A stretch of 64,000 nucleotides of DNA from an uncultured Spirochaetota bacterium (lineage in GTDB: Bacteria > Spirochaetota > Spirochaetia > JAFGXN01), in the NCBI GenBank assembly GCA_944388995.1, contig CALXKN010000001.1:62001-126000 (forward strand), read 5' to 3'. Position numbers and translations under genes: made by a program. Below the pieces are notes generated by a model. It did no database searches and was not told where the DNA came from. It saw only the letters and a program-made list of their open reading frames with translations. Shown piece by piece: positions 8,091-16,800 of the stretch. Each line of letters starts with the position of its first letter. Position 1 is the first letter of the stretch.

Positions 8091-9413
8091 CTCTTCGAGT
8101 TGGGAACCTTCGATTAAATCGATGTAGCGGGCTTCCGTAAAACTCTTTGCCGCATCGGAAAAACTGCCGGCTGTCAGACAAAATCCCCGGTTGATTTTCC
8201 GGTCCCGCATTTTGGCGTAAAATTCGCGGATCGGAATTTCGTCAATAACCAAATTACTGCGGTAAAACCGGAACAGAACGTTGTCTTCCCACTTGACCGT
8301 TTCAATATTGGCGAAAATTTCCATAAAACGATTCGCCGAGAATGATGATTCCAAAATTTTGATTCCGGCCTTCGGAAAGAGAAAATCGATCAACCGACGG
8401 CAGATATCGCTGAACTCCCCTTCTTCGGCAAACATATATCCGGAAAGTCCCTTATTTCCGGAGATGGCGCCGTATTTTTCCAATAACAACCGGACATCTT
8501 TGTAATCCGGTTTCACCTTGCTGATTTCGTTGAAAATGGTAATCGCCGCCGTCAATTCATTCTTGCGTAAATAGGCAATACCGGTGCGGTACTGAAGCTC
8601 CAACGTCTCTTCGTAGCCGAGATTCTGAGCCGCGGCCGCCTGCTGGAAAAGCGACAGAGCTTCGTCATTCATTCCCTTGGCAAGATAAATTCCGCCGGCC
8701 TCCAAACACGACAGGGAGCCGTACTCTTCGTCGTTTTTCAGATAATTGAACGCCTTTAATGCTTCGTCATTCCGCCCCATCTGACAGCAACATTTGGCGA
8801 CACAGTAAATCAGCTCATGGTTGTCGGGGTCGTATTCCAGACAGGCGTTCAGCAGCGGATACGCCTCGTTGTATTTATTGAGGCGGAAGAGACATAATCC
8901 GATGTACTTACGCACCTTCCGGTCGCGCGGCTGAATCTGATCGGCAATTTTAAACCGGATGATGGCGGTATCGTAATTTCCCCGCTTGTATTCGATTAAT
9001 CCCAAAGTCGACGCGGCCGTAAAATCGGAGCGGTTCATCAGAAACGCATCCGCAACGTATTTGTACGCCTGATCCAAATGGCCGGTTTTCATCAGACTGA
9101 TACCGTAGCGCAACGAGATATTAAACCCGTCCAGTTTTCGGTTGACAGTTGCCCCGTTGACCAAAATGGCATAAATTTGAGCGGCTTTGGCATAATCACC
9201 GTTTTCGAAGTAATAGTTGGCCAAATCCTGCTGCGATTTGGCATTTTTGGGCAACGGCGCACCGCTCTTCACTCCTTTCACACTCTTTTCAGACCGGAGC
9301 CGACTTGTGGAAGAAACATTCTCGACGCGAAAAAACAGAGAGACTGAAAGAACGGCAATAATCAAAACAATGATAATCGGAACGAAAATGATTAAAATAT
9401 CGGTAAAACTCAT
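8070..9413 (-). CDS. Membrane-anchored TPR protein with Mrr-like C-terminal domain
   Basis: The 447-residue protein starts with a hydrophobic anchor (about residues 4-27). Roughly eight TPR units follow, between residues 55 and 310 (for example NYYFENGDYAKAAQIYAIL). The last 120 residues differ: they end in a pattern typical of Mrr-type restriction-endonuclease-like domains (RGFCLTAGSFSDAAKSF, then [16 protein letters not shown]). The usual catalytic Asp and Gln/Glu-x-Lys residues are not recognisable, so this part is probably a binding rather than a cleaving domain. The ATG at 9413 is chosen because the anchor starts there and the promoter overlaps any longer version. The -10 lies seven bases upstream, implying a leaderless message. 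Confidence 0.7.
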   Translation of the reverse strand: MSFTDILIIFVPIIIVLIIAVLSVSLFFRVENVSSTSRLRSEKSVKGVKSGAPLPKNAKSQQDLANYYFENGDYAKAAQIYAILVNGATVNRKLDGFNISLRYGISLMKTGHLDQAYKYVADAFLMNRSDFTAASTLGLIEYKRGNYDTAIIRFKIADQIQPRDRKVRKYIGLCLFRLNKYNEAYPLLNACLEYDPDNHELIYCVAKCCCQMGRNDEALKAFNYLKNDEEYGSLSCLEAGGIYLAKGMNDEALSLFQQAAAAQNLGYEETLELQYRTGIAYLRKNELTAAITIFNEISKVKPDYKDVRLLLEKYGAISGNKGLSGYMFAEEGEFSDICRRLIDFLFPKAGIKILESSFSANRFMEIFANIETVKWEDNVLFRFYRSNLVIDEIPIREFYAKMRDRKINRGFCLTAGSFSDAAKSFTEARYIDLIEGSQLEELLKKLG

Positions 9414-9420
9414 ACAGTTT

Positions 9421-9449
9421 ATTATCGGTTCGGAAGGAGCGAATGTCAA
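9421..9449 (-). promoter_or_regulatory. Promoter of the TPR/Mrr-like gene, predicting a leaderless message
   Basis: Minus-strand TTGACA (9444-9449), a 17-base spacer, then GATAAT (9421-9426). Seven bases (AAACTGT) separate it from the ATG at 9413. It stands back-to-back with the promoter of the zinc peptidase. Confidence 0.7.
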
Positions 9450-9477
9450 GCACAATTCGGAAAAATCAAAACCGTAT

Positions 9478-9505
9478 TTGACTTTCTCTCCGATTCGTTT
9501 ATAAT
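9478..9505 (+). promoter_or_regulatory. Promoter of the zinc-peptidase gene
   Basis: TTGACT (9478-9483), a 16-base spacer, then a perfect TATAAT (9500-9505). A short leader with GGAGGG precedes the ATG at 9530. Confidence 0.75.
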
Positions 9506-9529
9506 GAAAGAAGCTTTTACGGAGGGAAG

Positions 9530-10258
9530 ATGTTTTTTGATCCGCTTTATTTAATCATCATGCTTATCTGTCTGGCGCTGTCGGCTATCACGTCGCTGCG
9601 CGTTAAAACGGCGTTCGCGCGGGGTAAAAAGACCGCCGTCTCTTCCGGAGTCACCGGCGCAGAAGCGGCTGCACGTATTTTAAAAGCCAACGGTATTTTT
9701 GATGTAAAAATAATAGAAGGGAAAGGATTTTTAACCGATCACTACAACCCGGCCACCAAAAATTTGGTTCTCAGCCCCGATGTTTACCGCGGCTCTTCTG
9801 CCGCGTCTGTCGGAGTGGCTGCGCACGAAGTTGGACACGCCGTTCAGCACGCAACCGGATACCGTTGGCTCGGACTGCGCACCGCATTGGTTCCCGTTGT
9901 AAACATCGGCTCCAATATCGGATTGTGGTTGGTCATCATCGGTATCATTCTGGGAAGCGCGTATCAGGCCTCATCCGGAAACCTGTCGATCGGTTATTAC
10001 CTTGCCCTGGCCGGAGTGATTCTCTACTCGGCGACATTTGTCTTTTCAGTTGTGACCGTTCCCGTTGAAATCGACGCTTCCCGCCGCGCTGTCCGCGAAT
10101 TGGAAGCCGACGGCATCACCCGATCCGCAGAAGAGACGGAAGCCGTGAGAAAAGTGCTTTCCGCCGCCGCATTGACCTATGTGGCGGCCGCCATCGGTTC
10201 GCTGCTTCAGCTGGCATACTGGGTTTTGCGCTCAGGCATCCTTAACCGCCGGGACTGA
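9530..10258 (+). CDS. YugP-family membrane zinc metallopeptidase
   Basis: The 242-residue protein has an N-terminal transmembrane helix (3-22), the conserved TGAEAAARILKANG segment, and the zinc motif HEVGH at residues 99-103. Further helices lie near 119-180, followed by a late ELEADGITRSAEE region that supplies the third zinc ligand (Glu) in related peptidases. A C-terminal membrane segment completes it. Members are neutral zinc peptidases of unknown substrate. It has its own promoter and is followed 31 bases later by maf. Confidence 0.87.
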   Translation: MFFDPLYLIIMLICLALSAITSLRVKTAFARGKKTAVSSGVTGAEAAARILKANGIFDVKIIEGKGFLTDHYNPATKNLVLSPDVYRGSSAASVGVAAHEVGHAVQHATGYRWLGLRTALVPVVNIGSNIGLWLVIIGIILGSAYQASSGNLSIGYYLALAGVILYSATFVFSVVTVPVEIDASRRAVRELEADGITRSAEETEAVRKVLSAAALTYVAAAIGSLLQLAYWVLRSGILNRRD

Positions 10259-10289
10259 TGCTGCATTTCAAGCTCAAAACAGATCTTTT

Positions 10290-10868
10290 ATGACAAACCG
10301 AATCATTCTGGCTTCCGCTTCACCCCAACGGAAAAAGCTGTTGTCGCTGGTTTTCAGTGAATTTGAAATTCATCCGACCGACGCCGATGAAACGCTGACG
10401 GGGCGCAATATCCGTTTTCAGACGGCACGGTTATCCCGATTAAAGGCCGAAACCGCCGCGGAAACCCTCAACCGGCCTGCGCGCACATTAATTATCGCTG
10501 CCGATACATTGGTTTCCGTTCGCGGTCGGCTGCTGGGAAAACCGCAAACACGGCAGGAGGCAGCCGAAATGCTGAATCTTCTCTCAGGACGAACCCATCG
10601 TGTCACAACAGGATTCACCCTTTGGACCGCCGGAAAGCGGCTGACGCGCAGCGTTGAGACGAAAATCGTCATGGCGCGGCTGACGGCAAAAATGAAAGAG
10701 TGGTATTTGGATACGGACGAATGGCGGGGCGCTGCCGGCGGCTACCGCATCCAAAATTCGGGAGAAGTTCTTTTTTTGAAAATCATCGGATCGTATTCAA
10801 ACGTTGTCGGACTGCCGATTGCGCAGCTGCGGCTGCTTATTGCAAAGAATTTCCCTGAATTTCTTTGA
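10290..10868 (+). CDS. maf: Maf-type nucleotide pyrophosphatase
   Basis: The 192-residue protein opens with RIILASASPQRKKLL and contains TDADET, AADTLV and LGKPQTRQEAAEML, then SGRTHRVTTGF, the ordered Maf/YhdE signatures. Such enzymes hydrolyse non-canonical or modified nucleoside triphosphates to monophosphates. The ATG at 10290 gives the conserved N-terminus; the longer frame runs through the peptidase gene. The last 32 bases overlap the convergent DUF192 gene. Confidence 0.92.
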   Translation: MTNRIILASASPQRKKLLSLVFSEFEIHPTDADETLTGRNIRFQTARLSRLKAETAAETLNRPARTLIIAADTLVSVRGRLLGKPQTRQEAAEMLNLLSGRTHRVTTGFTLWTAGKRLTRSVETKIVMARLTAKMKEWYLDTDEWRGAAGGYRIQNSGEVLFLKIIGSYSNVVGLPIAQLRLLIAKNFPEFL

Positions 10869-11286
10869 TTTCTTCCGAAAAAATCACTCGATTTCCGGGA
10901 CGAATCCCCCGCTTTTCGAATTCGCCTTGATTCACTTCCAACGCATACATTGCCGGCCGACTCGAAAGAACTGCCGTCAAATCAAACGGATCCATATCCA
11001 AAATATCGACAATCACTCCGTCGGCATTGATATAAGCAATCGAAAGCGGAATCGATGTGTTCTGCATCCAAAACGAAAGCATCTGCTCGGATTCGAAAAT
11101 AAAGAGCATGCCGTGGTTTTTCGGCAGCGACTCTCGGAACATCAGACCGCGCGAACGCTCCTGCGGCGTAACAGCTGTCTCGACGACAAATCTCTGACCG
11201 TTGATCGAAACTTCGGGCTGCGGTCGGCACGATAAAAGCAGCGCAACGGCGATAAACGCCGCCGCTTTACGGAGTGTCATTGTCAC
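10837..11286 (-). CDS. DUF192 lipoprotein
   Basis: The 149-residue protein has a short signal sequence ending in the lipobox LLLSC (Cys20). A DUF192 domain follows: RSRGLMFRESLPKNHGMLFIF, then MQNTSIPLSIAYI and VDILDMDPFD. The family is small, secreted or periplasmic, and of unknown biochemical role. Its first 20 bases overlap the end of the exported protein gene upstream, so it is the last cistron of the SPOR-LigA run. Confidence 0.85.
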   Translation of the reverse strand: MTMTLRKAAAFIAVALLLSCRPQPEVSINGQRFVVETAVTPQERSRGLMFRESLPKNHGMLFIFESEQMLSFWMQNTSIPLSIAYINADGVIVDILDMDPFDLTAVLSSRPAMYALEVNQGEFEKRGIRPGNRVIFSEEIKEIQGNSLQ

Positions 11287-11992
11287 CCTCCGCCGTTTCT
11301 TCAGTTTCAGCTTCTCCGGTTCCGGCAGCCGATTCCGAATTTTCTTCGCTTTGAGGCGCTCCGAAACGGTCTAAGAATTCCTGTTTAGCAAAAAACTCTT
11401 CGTCTTTCCGAACTTCCGAGCGGCCGAGCAGTTTATCGTGAACGGCGACGTCCAGAAAAGCGACCGTCAGCGGTTTGGTCAGCGTCTGCCGCACCGTTTC
11501 GCTCTCCCAGACAATCCTTTCGGGCGACAGCTGCGAGTGGAGACCGCATTTTTCTGTCAGTGTCGTAAACAACGTATAAAAATCGAGTTTGCGGCGATTA
11601 AAAAAAATGGTCATCGAATAAAGACGATCTTCGCAGAATTGAAAAACAGCGCGGTCGATGAATTTTGTTCCTTTGCACTCGAAAACCGGCAAATCGGTGT
11701 ACGGCAGCATCGATTCGGTAAACTGCCGATAAGAAAAATCAGGGCTCTCTTCCAATGCGGCTTTCACCTCCGCCGAGGACATTCCCAACCGCAACGGACC
11801 GAAACCCCAATCGCCGCCGGCATCTGCGGATTCGCCGCCGCCGGCCTCAACGGATTCGCCGGAGGGATCCTCCGCCGCGTTTCCAGAGATCTCATCGGGC
11901 TGCGCCTGCCAAAAACCCGGTCCGTCAGCCGTCTGCGCCGACGCCGCAAAAGAGAGCAAAAACGCCGCCGCAATCAAAAGAATCCGTTTCAT
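11267..11992 (-). CDS. Exported protein of unknown function
   Basis: The 241-residue product has a clear signal peptide (KRILLIAAAFLLSFAASAQ) and an acidic, low-complexity linker at about residues 30-60. A globular domain begins FGPLRLGMSSAEVKAAL, a phrase often seen in small periplasmic or outer-membrane-assembly-like (BamE/SmpA-like) folds. The last 25 residues are almost all Glu, Ala, Thr and Gly. The family is not recognised. It is coupled to ligA by an ATGA overlap and overlaps the DUF192 gene by 20 bases. Confidence 0.65.
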   Translation of the reverse strand: MKRILLIAAAFLLSFAASAQTADGPGFWQAQPDEISGNAAEDPSGESVEAGGGESADAGGDWGFGPLRLGMSSAEVKAALEESPDFSYRQFTESMLPYTDLPVFECKGTKFIDRAVFQFCEDRLYSMTIFFNRRKLDFYTLFTTLTEKCGLHSQLSPERIVWESETVRQTLTKPLTVAFLDVAVHDKLLGRSEVRKDEEFFAKQEFLDRFGAPQSEENSESAAGTGEAETEETAEGDNDTP

Positions 11993-13971
11993 TCTTCCCC
12001 CTTAATCATTTTCAAAAACCGTTGTTCATCGATGATGGTCACTCCGAGCGCCTCCGCTTTGCCGCGCTTGCCGCCGCCGCCCTCTCCGGCTAAAAGATAG
12101 TCGGTTTTAGACGAAACGGCCGCGACAACCCGTCCGCCCCGTTTTTCGATTTCCTCCTGAGCCTTTTCCCTCGGTTTGAAGTGTCCGAAACTGCCGGTGA
12201 TGCACCACGACGTTCCCTCAAAACGGGAATCCGTTCCGGAGCTCCGCTTTCCGCATTCAAACGAAAGTCCGCACCGGCGCAAATCTTCAATCATTCCGCG
12301 CATTTCCGGTCGGTTCAGCGCGCCGATAACCGACGCCGCAATCGACGGTCCGACTCCCTTCACCGAAAGAAAAACCGATTCGTCTCCCTTTTCCGCCGCT
12401 TCCAGCCACAAATCGATCGACGTCAGCCCCGAATCAATCAAAAGCGAAACGGCCTTCGGTCCCAACTCCGGAATTCCCAGGGAAACCAGCACTTTCGCAA
12501 ACGGCTGCGACTTGCTTTTTTCCACGCCGCGGACAATCGATTCGACTTTTTTTTCACCGAAACCGTCGTATTTCATCAGTTTTGTGTAATCAAAACGGTA
12601 AATATCCGGAGGGAAGGAAACAAACCCTTTTCCGATGAGAAAATCCATTGTTTCGCCGCCGAGATTTTCAATATTCATTTGATCGCGGCCGATGAAAAAT
12701 TTCAGCCTTCCCCGCTTTTGCGCGGGACAATCGCCGTTGGGACAAAAACGGTGGGCGCCGGCGTTTTCGGCTTCGGCGCCGCACTCCGGGCAGCGTTCCG
12801 GCATTTTGTAAACCGGCGCGCCTTCGTTTTTCTCGATCACGCGCTCAACGGCCGGAATGACGTCTCCCCGTTTGGAGACCTGCACCCGATCCCCGACGGA
12901 AAGTTCAAGAAGATCAATATAATCCTGATTGTGAAGCGTCACATTGGAAATCATTGATCCGCCGATCTCCACCGGGGCAACGCGCGCGACCGGAGTCATG
13001 CGCCCTGTCCGCCCGACCTGAACGTCAATCCCTTCAACCGTCGTTTCGCCCGTCGGCGATTCGAATTTATAAGCAATGGCCCACTTCGGATGGTGTTCCG
13101 TGTAACCGAGCGCCTCCCTTTCGGCCGTCGACGCGACTTTGAACACCAATCCGTCGATTTCATACGGCAGCAGGGGCCGTCCGCGCGTCTCCTTTTCAAT
13201 CTGACTGCGCAGCCGCTCTTCGTCCGCAGTCAAAAACACCGTATGCGGATTAAGCGGAAAACCGTACTCCCGCAGTTTTTCGAAAACCGCCTGCTGATCC
13301 GGCAGCGGAGGCTCGAAAAAACCTTCGTAAACAAAAAGCCGCAACCCAACGACAGCCGCTTCACGGCTCTGCTTGCGGCGGATAACGCCGGCGGTTAAAT
13401 TCCTCGGATTCGCAAACGGCACTTCAAGGGTTTTGTTGAGGAGTTCAAAATCCTTTTTCGGCAGATAAATTTCACCGCGGACGGCCAGCTTTCCTTCATA
13501 AGGAATCCGCAGAGGAACCGATCTCACGGTTCTGACATTTTCGCTCACGTCGTTGCCGACAAAACCGTTGCCGCGGGTGACGGCCCGGGCCAGAACGCCG
13601 TTTTCGTAATACAGAACGATGGAGACGCCGTCGATTTTCTGCTCGGCTGAAAAAACGGTCTGCGGCGGCAGTCTGCGCATCCATGCGACCACTTCGGCGA
13701 CGGAATACGCTTTGTCCAGACTGAGGACGGGAACCGTGTGCGCCGTCTCTTCAAAACCGGCCTCCAAATCCGAACCGACGCGCTGTGTCGGAGAATCGGC
13801 GGTTTTCAGTTCGGGATACCGGCTTTCCAAAGCGGAAAGCCGGTCGAAGAGACGGTCGTATTCAAGATCGCTGACGGAAGGCCGCCCCAAAACGTAATAT
13901 TCATACTGATAACGGCGGAGATCTTCGGCCAACCGAAGCGCCTCCGCCCGCAGCTCGCGCCCCGCCTCCAT
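11989..13971 (-). CDS. ligA: NAD-dependent DNA ligase LigA
   Basis: This 660-residue protein has the full LigA layout. Domain Ia (YYVLGRPSVSDLEYDRL) comes first, then the adenylation motif EQKIDGVS with Lys112 as nucleotidyl acceptor. An OB fold and a four-Cys zinc finger (CPECGAE to FCPNGDCP, about residues 396-416) follow. Helix-hairpin-helix repeats (LGPKAVSLLIDSG, VKGVGPSIAASV) and a C-terminal BRCT domain (GTSWCITGSFGHF) complete it. It seals nicks in replication and repair using NAD. It starts one base after the stop of the SPOR-domain gene. Confidence 0.96.
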   Translation of the reverse strand: MEAGRELRAEALRLAEDLRRYQYEYYVLGRPSVSDLEYDRLFDRLSALESRYPELKTADSPTQRVGSDLEAGFEETAHTVPVLSLDKAYSVAEVVAWMRRLPPQTVFSAEQKIDGVSIVLYYENGVLARAVTRGNGFVGNDVSENVRTVRSVPLRIPYEGKLAVRGEIYLPKKDFELLNKTLEVPFANPRNLTAGVIRRKQSREAAVVGLRLFVYEGFFEPPLPDQQAVFEKLREYGFPLNPHTVFLTADEERLRSQIEKETRGRPLLPYEIDGLVFKVASTAEREALGYTEHHPKWAIAYKFESPTGETTVEGIDVQVGRTGRMTPVARVAPVEIGGSMISNVTLHNQDYIDLLELSVGDRVQVSKRGDVIPAVERVIEKNEGAPVYKMPERCPECGAEAENAGAHRFCPNGDCPAQKRGRLKFFIGRDQMNIENLGGETMDFLIGKGFVSFPPDIYRFDYTKLMKYDGFGEKKVESIVRGVEKSKSQPFAKVLVSLGIPELGPKAVSLLIDSGLTSIDLWLEAAEKGDESVFLSVKGVGPSIAASVIGALNRPEMRGMIEDLRRCGLSFECGKRSSGTDSRFEGTSWCITGSFGHFKPREKAQEEIEKRGGRVVAAVSSKTDYLLAGEGGGGKRGKAEALGVTIIDEQRFLKMIKGEE

Positions 13972-13972
13972 A

Positions 13973-15430
13973 TTACCGTCCGATAATCGGGAAAGCGTCC
14001 CGAATGCGGAAATCTTTCAGATAAAGCCGGATAACGCCGATTTCATCGATGGAGATCGGTCCGACAGCGACCTTGTAAACAACGCCGCCGTTTTCTTCCG
14101 CTTCAAAGACAACGGTCGGAAAATAGGCATTTAACTTTCCGGCTGTCTTTTCCGCGGCCGATTTGATCCGGAAAGCACCGGCCTGCATATACAGCGCTCC
14201 GCTGATTAAAGGCGAATACGGCTTTTCCGGTTCGGTTATGACAACCGGTTCCTTCACTTCGTCTTTCACGGACGGCGCCTCCTGCTCCGGCATCGGTTCC
14301 GGTTCCGGTTGTGACTCAACAACCGCTTTCGGCTCTTCCGGCTCTGCCTGAATGATTTGCGGCTCATCGACTTGCGGGCGAGTATACGGCGTTTCCGTTC
14401 CGATCGGATCTTCCACGCCGACGCCCCGCGCCGCCTGCGGCAGTAAAATGCGATCCAACTCAAACAGCGGGTTGATTCGTCTGACTTGAATTTTATCTTT
14501 GATAATCTGATAATAACCGGGAGAAATTTCCGGATAGTGCGGAAGTCCCAACTCGGCTCCGTTTACGCAAACCTTCACCGTCTCCGGCTCGGGAACATAC
14601 GCTTCCACGTGCGCATCCCGATGCCATGAAGGCCAATTTTCCACGCTGCGGCGGTAATTCTGGTCTTCGGCAATGACGGCAGCGTGTTCGGCCACATAAC
14701 GCGGCCGTTCCTGCTCCCACTCCGGCAAAGCCGTATCAAAATCAACCGGTTCCTCTTCTTTCAGCGGATAATCTTCAATATGATTTATTTCGAAAAGCGA
14801 TGCAGAAGGAAGATGATCCGCCCTGTTGACGATTCCCGGTTCGGTTTCCGGAGCTCCTGCCGACTCATTAAAAACCGACTGTTTTGATTCCGAAAGACTC
14901 TGCCACTGCGGCTCCGGTAACTCTGTCGGAAACGCAGGGGGAAGATGGGAATTTTCACTGCCGACATCCGCCGTAACGGCTATCGGAGCGACAGAAACCG
15001 CCGGATTCTCCTCAGCGGCTTCATTCCCGCCTTCTTCGGCAACAATCGCCGGAATCGGCGGCGTTTCGTCTTCTTCAAAGAAAGGGGCATAGACGGCGCT
15101 GTCATTTTTTAAAAACGAAATGTAACGGACGGAAACATCGGCCGTTCCGTTAAACGGAATTCCCAAATTCACTGCCAACGGACCCGAAACAACGCCTTGT
15201 CCGGAGGCATTTTCCGGACGCCGGACAACCGCCGTCGATTTTTTCATATTGGAGAGATTCGTGACTTCGACAAAAGCTCCGTCAATCAACCGGCTGCAGG
15301 CGATGATATAACCGTTTCCGCCGTACTCTTCCGGGGTCAAAACCCGGCAATTGACTTCAACGGCAGAATTTTGAGCGCTCAATGAAAATGCGAAGAAAAG
15401 CAGCAGACTCGCAAAAATTGGTCTCTTCAT
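13973..15430 (-). CDS. Exported SPOR-domain-like protein
   Basis: The 485-residue protein has a signal peptide (residues 1-19). An N-terminal beta-rich domain resembles the double-psi beta-barrel of RlpA-like proteins (AFVEVTNLSNMKKSTAVV, about 52-70). A long Pro/Glu-rich disordered middle follows. The C-terminal domain fits SPOR (ALYMQAGAFRIKSAAEKTAGKL to YKVAVGPIS, about 410-470). This combination suggests a peptidoglycan-binding, cell-envelope role. The RlpA-like part is weak because its catalytic residues are not evident. AGAAGGAGC lies ahead of the ATG. It heads the run SPOR, ligA, exported protein, DUF192. Confidence 0.7.
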   Translation of the reverse strand: MKRPIFASLLLFFAFSLSAQNSAVEVNCRVLTPEEYGGNGYIIACSRLIDGAFVEVTNLSNMKKSTAVVRRPENASGQGVVSGPLAVNLGIPFNGTADVSVRYISFLKNDSAVYAPFFEEDETPPIPAIVAEEGGNEAAEENPAVSVAPIAVTADVGSENSHLPPAFPTELPEPQWQSLSESKQSVFNESAGAPETEPGIVNRADHLPSASLFEINHIEDYPLKEEEPVDFDTALPEWEQERPRYVAEHAAVIAEDQNYRRSVENWPSWHRDAHVEAYVPEPETVKVCVNGAELGLPHYPEISPGYYQIIKDKIQVRRINPLFELDRILLPQAARGVGVEDPIGTETPYTRPQVDEPQIIQAEPEEPKAVVESQPEPEPMPEQEAPSVKDEVKEPVVITEPEKPYSPLISGALYMQAGAFRIKSAAEKTAGKLNAYFPTVVFEAEENGGVVYKVAVGPISIDEIGVIRLYLKDFRIRDAFPIIGR

Positions 15431-15497
15431 AGATTCAGCTCCTTCTGTCTCTTCGGCAAATTCCGGAGGTTCTTCAAGTAAAAAATATCCTTTCCGC

Positions 15498-15526
15498 TTG
15501 TGAAAACCGCTTTTTCATTATATAAT
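15498..15526 (+). promoter_or_regulatory. Promoter of the polysaccharide/oxidoreductase operon
   Basis: TTGTGA (15498-15503), an exact 17-base spacer, then a perfect TATAAT (15521-15526), 34 bases ahead of the ATG at 15561. No other convincing promoter was found between here and the dnaE promoter near 22850, so this may drive six genes. Confidence 0.7.
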
Positions 15527-15560
15527 ACAATGTATTTTTATATTTGGGGTCAATTTTATT

Positions 15561-16799
15561 ATGGAAGAAAAGGAAACAAAGATATCCTTGTATGATGTTT
15601 TACTGATTTTGGCGAAAGGAAAATGGGCAATCATCATTCCGACTGTCTGTGCGATGATTTTTTCACTTTCGTTTGCATTGATTACAAGAGCGGTTGATCC
15701 TCAGAAATCGCCCATGCCCGACCGCTTCACATCGACCTGCGAAATGATTTTTCTGCAAACCGGAAATTCCAACCCGTTCAGTCAAAACACTTCCAACCCG
15801 CTGGCAACTCTTTTAGGCGGCGCCTCCGGTTCCACCAACGCCTCCCTTTTGCTTCAGAATTTGGTTTTAGGAGAGACGTTTTTAATGGAGTTGGCCGCTT
15901 CACCGGAATTCAATTTATATGAAATTTATGAAATTGAAGATCCCCAAAAGACAAACCTGATACGGCGCCTGAGGGAAACGTTTGAATTCGAAATCGATGA
16001 AACGTCTCAGATTATGAAAATTTCCTACACCGATATTGATCCCGAGTTGGCCTGGAAAATTTTATCGCGGGCCATACCTTTATTGGAAGAACGCTACACA
16101 ACGTTGTTCAAGAATCAACTGAATGAACGCACCTCGTTTTTCGCCGAACAAATTAAGGAAGCGGAAGAAAATCTGCAGACCGCCAATAAGGAGCTTTTCG
16201 AATTTCAAAAAACTCACGGAATTTATAATTTCGAATCTCAAGTGCAAAATCAATTTTCCATTTATACGGCTACTACAAAAGAAATTCTGACCAAAGAACT
16301 CGAACTGGAAGCTTTGACCGAATTCCGTTCCAAATCCGATCCTACGGTAGTGCAGAAAGTTAAGGAAATTCAAAAATCAAAAGATCTGCTTGCCGATTTT
16401 GAGACCGGCTCAGGACGTTATTCCATTAATGTCATTCCGATGAACAACATTCAGAATTTATCCGCCGAATATGCGGAACTGGCGGCCGAAGTCGAATTAC
16501 GGCAGGAAATTTATCTGTTGCTGCGCCAACAGGAGGCGGCGGCCCGCATGGAGCAGTCGGGAGAAATTTCGTCACTGCAGATTTTAGAGTATCCGCAGAT
16601 TCCCGAAATCAAATCGGGACCGTCGCGCGGCCGCTTCTGCATTTTCGTTACTTTTGCCGTTATTTTCCTTTCGACTTTCGCGGTTTTCCTGAAATCCTTC
16701 ATCGGTTCAACCATGGAAAACAGCGAAGACCGCGAAAAAGTCAATGCCGTCAGGGACGCCTTAAAATTCAAAAAATTTCCGGGACGGCGCAAAATTTGA
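15561..16799 (+). CDS. Wzz/GumC-type polysaccharide chain-length protein
   Basis: The 412-residue inner-membrane protein has the Wzz topology. A transmembrane helix at about residues 17-40 is followed by a large extracytoplasmic part with coiled coil (about 190-330: LNERTSFFAEQIKEAEENLQ). A Pro-containing PQIPEIKSGPSRG motif sits just before a second helix (about 362-385). Such proteins set polysaccharide length or act in export. No tyrosine-kinase domain is attached. It begins a run with a sugar-nucleotide dehydratase and an aminotransferase. Confidence 0.82.
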   Translation: MEEKETKISLYDVLLILAKGKWAIIIPTVCAMIFSLSFALITRAVDPQKSPMPDRFTSTCEMIFLQTGNSNPFSQNTSNPLATLLGGASGSTNASLLLQNLVLGETFLMELAASPEFNLYEIYEIEDPQKTNLIRRLRETFEFEIDETSQIMKISYTDIDPELAWKILSRAIPLLEERYTTLFKNQLNERTSFFAEQIKEAEENLQTANKELFEFQKTHGIYNFESQVQNQFSIYTATTKEILTKELELEALTEFRSKSDPTVVQKVKEIQKSKDLLADFETGSGRYSINVIPMNNIQNLSAEYAELAAEVELRQEIYLLLRQQEAAARMEQSGEISSLQILEYPQIPEIKSGPSRGRFCIFVTFAVIFLSTFAVFLKSFIGSTMENSEDREKVNAVRDALKFKKFPGRRKI

Positions 16800-16800
16800 G

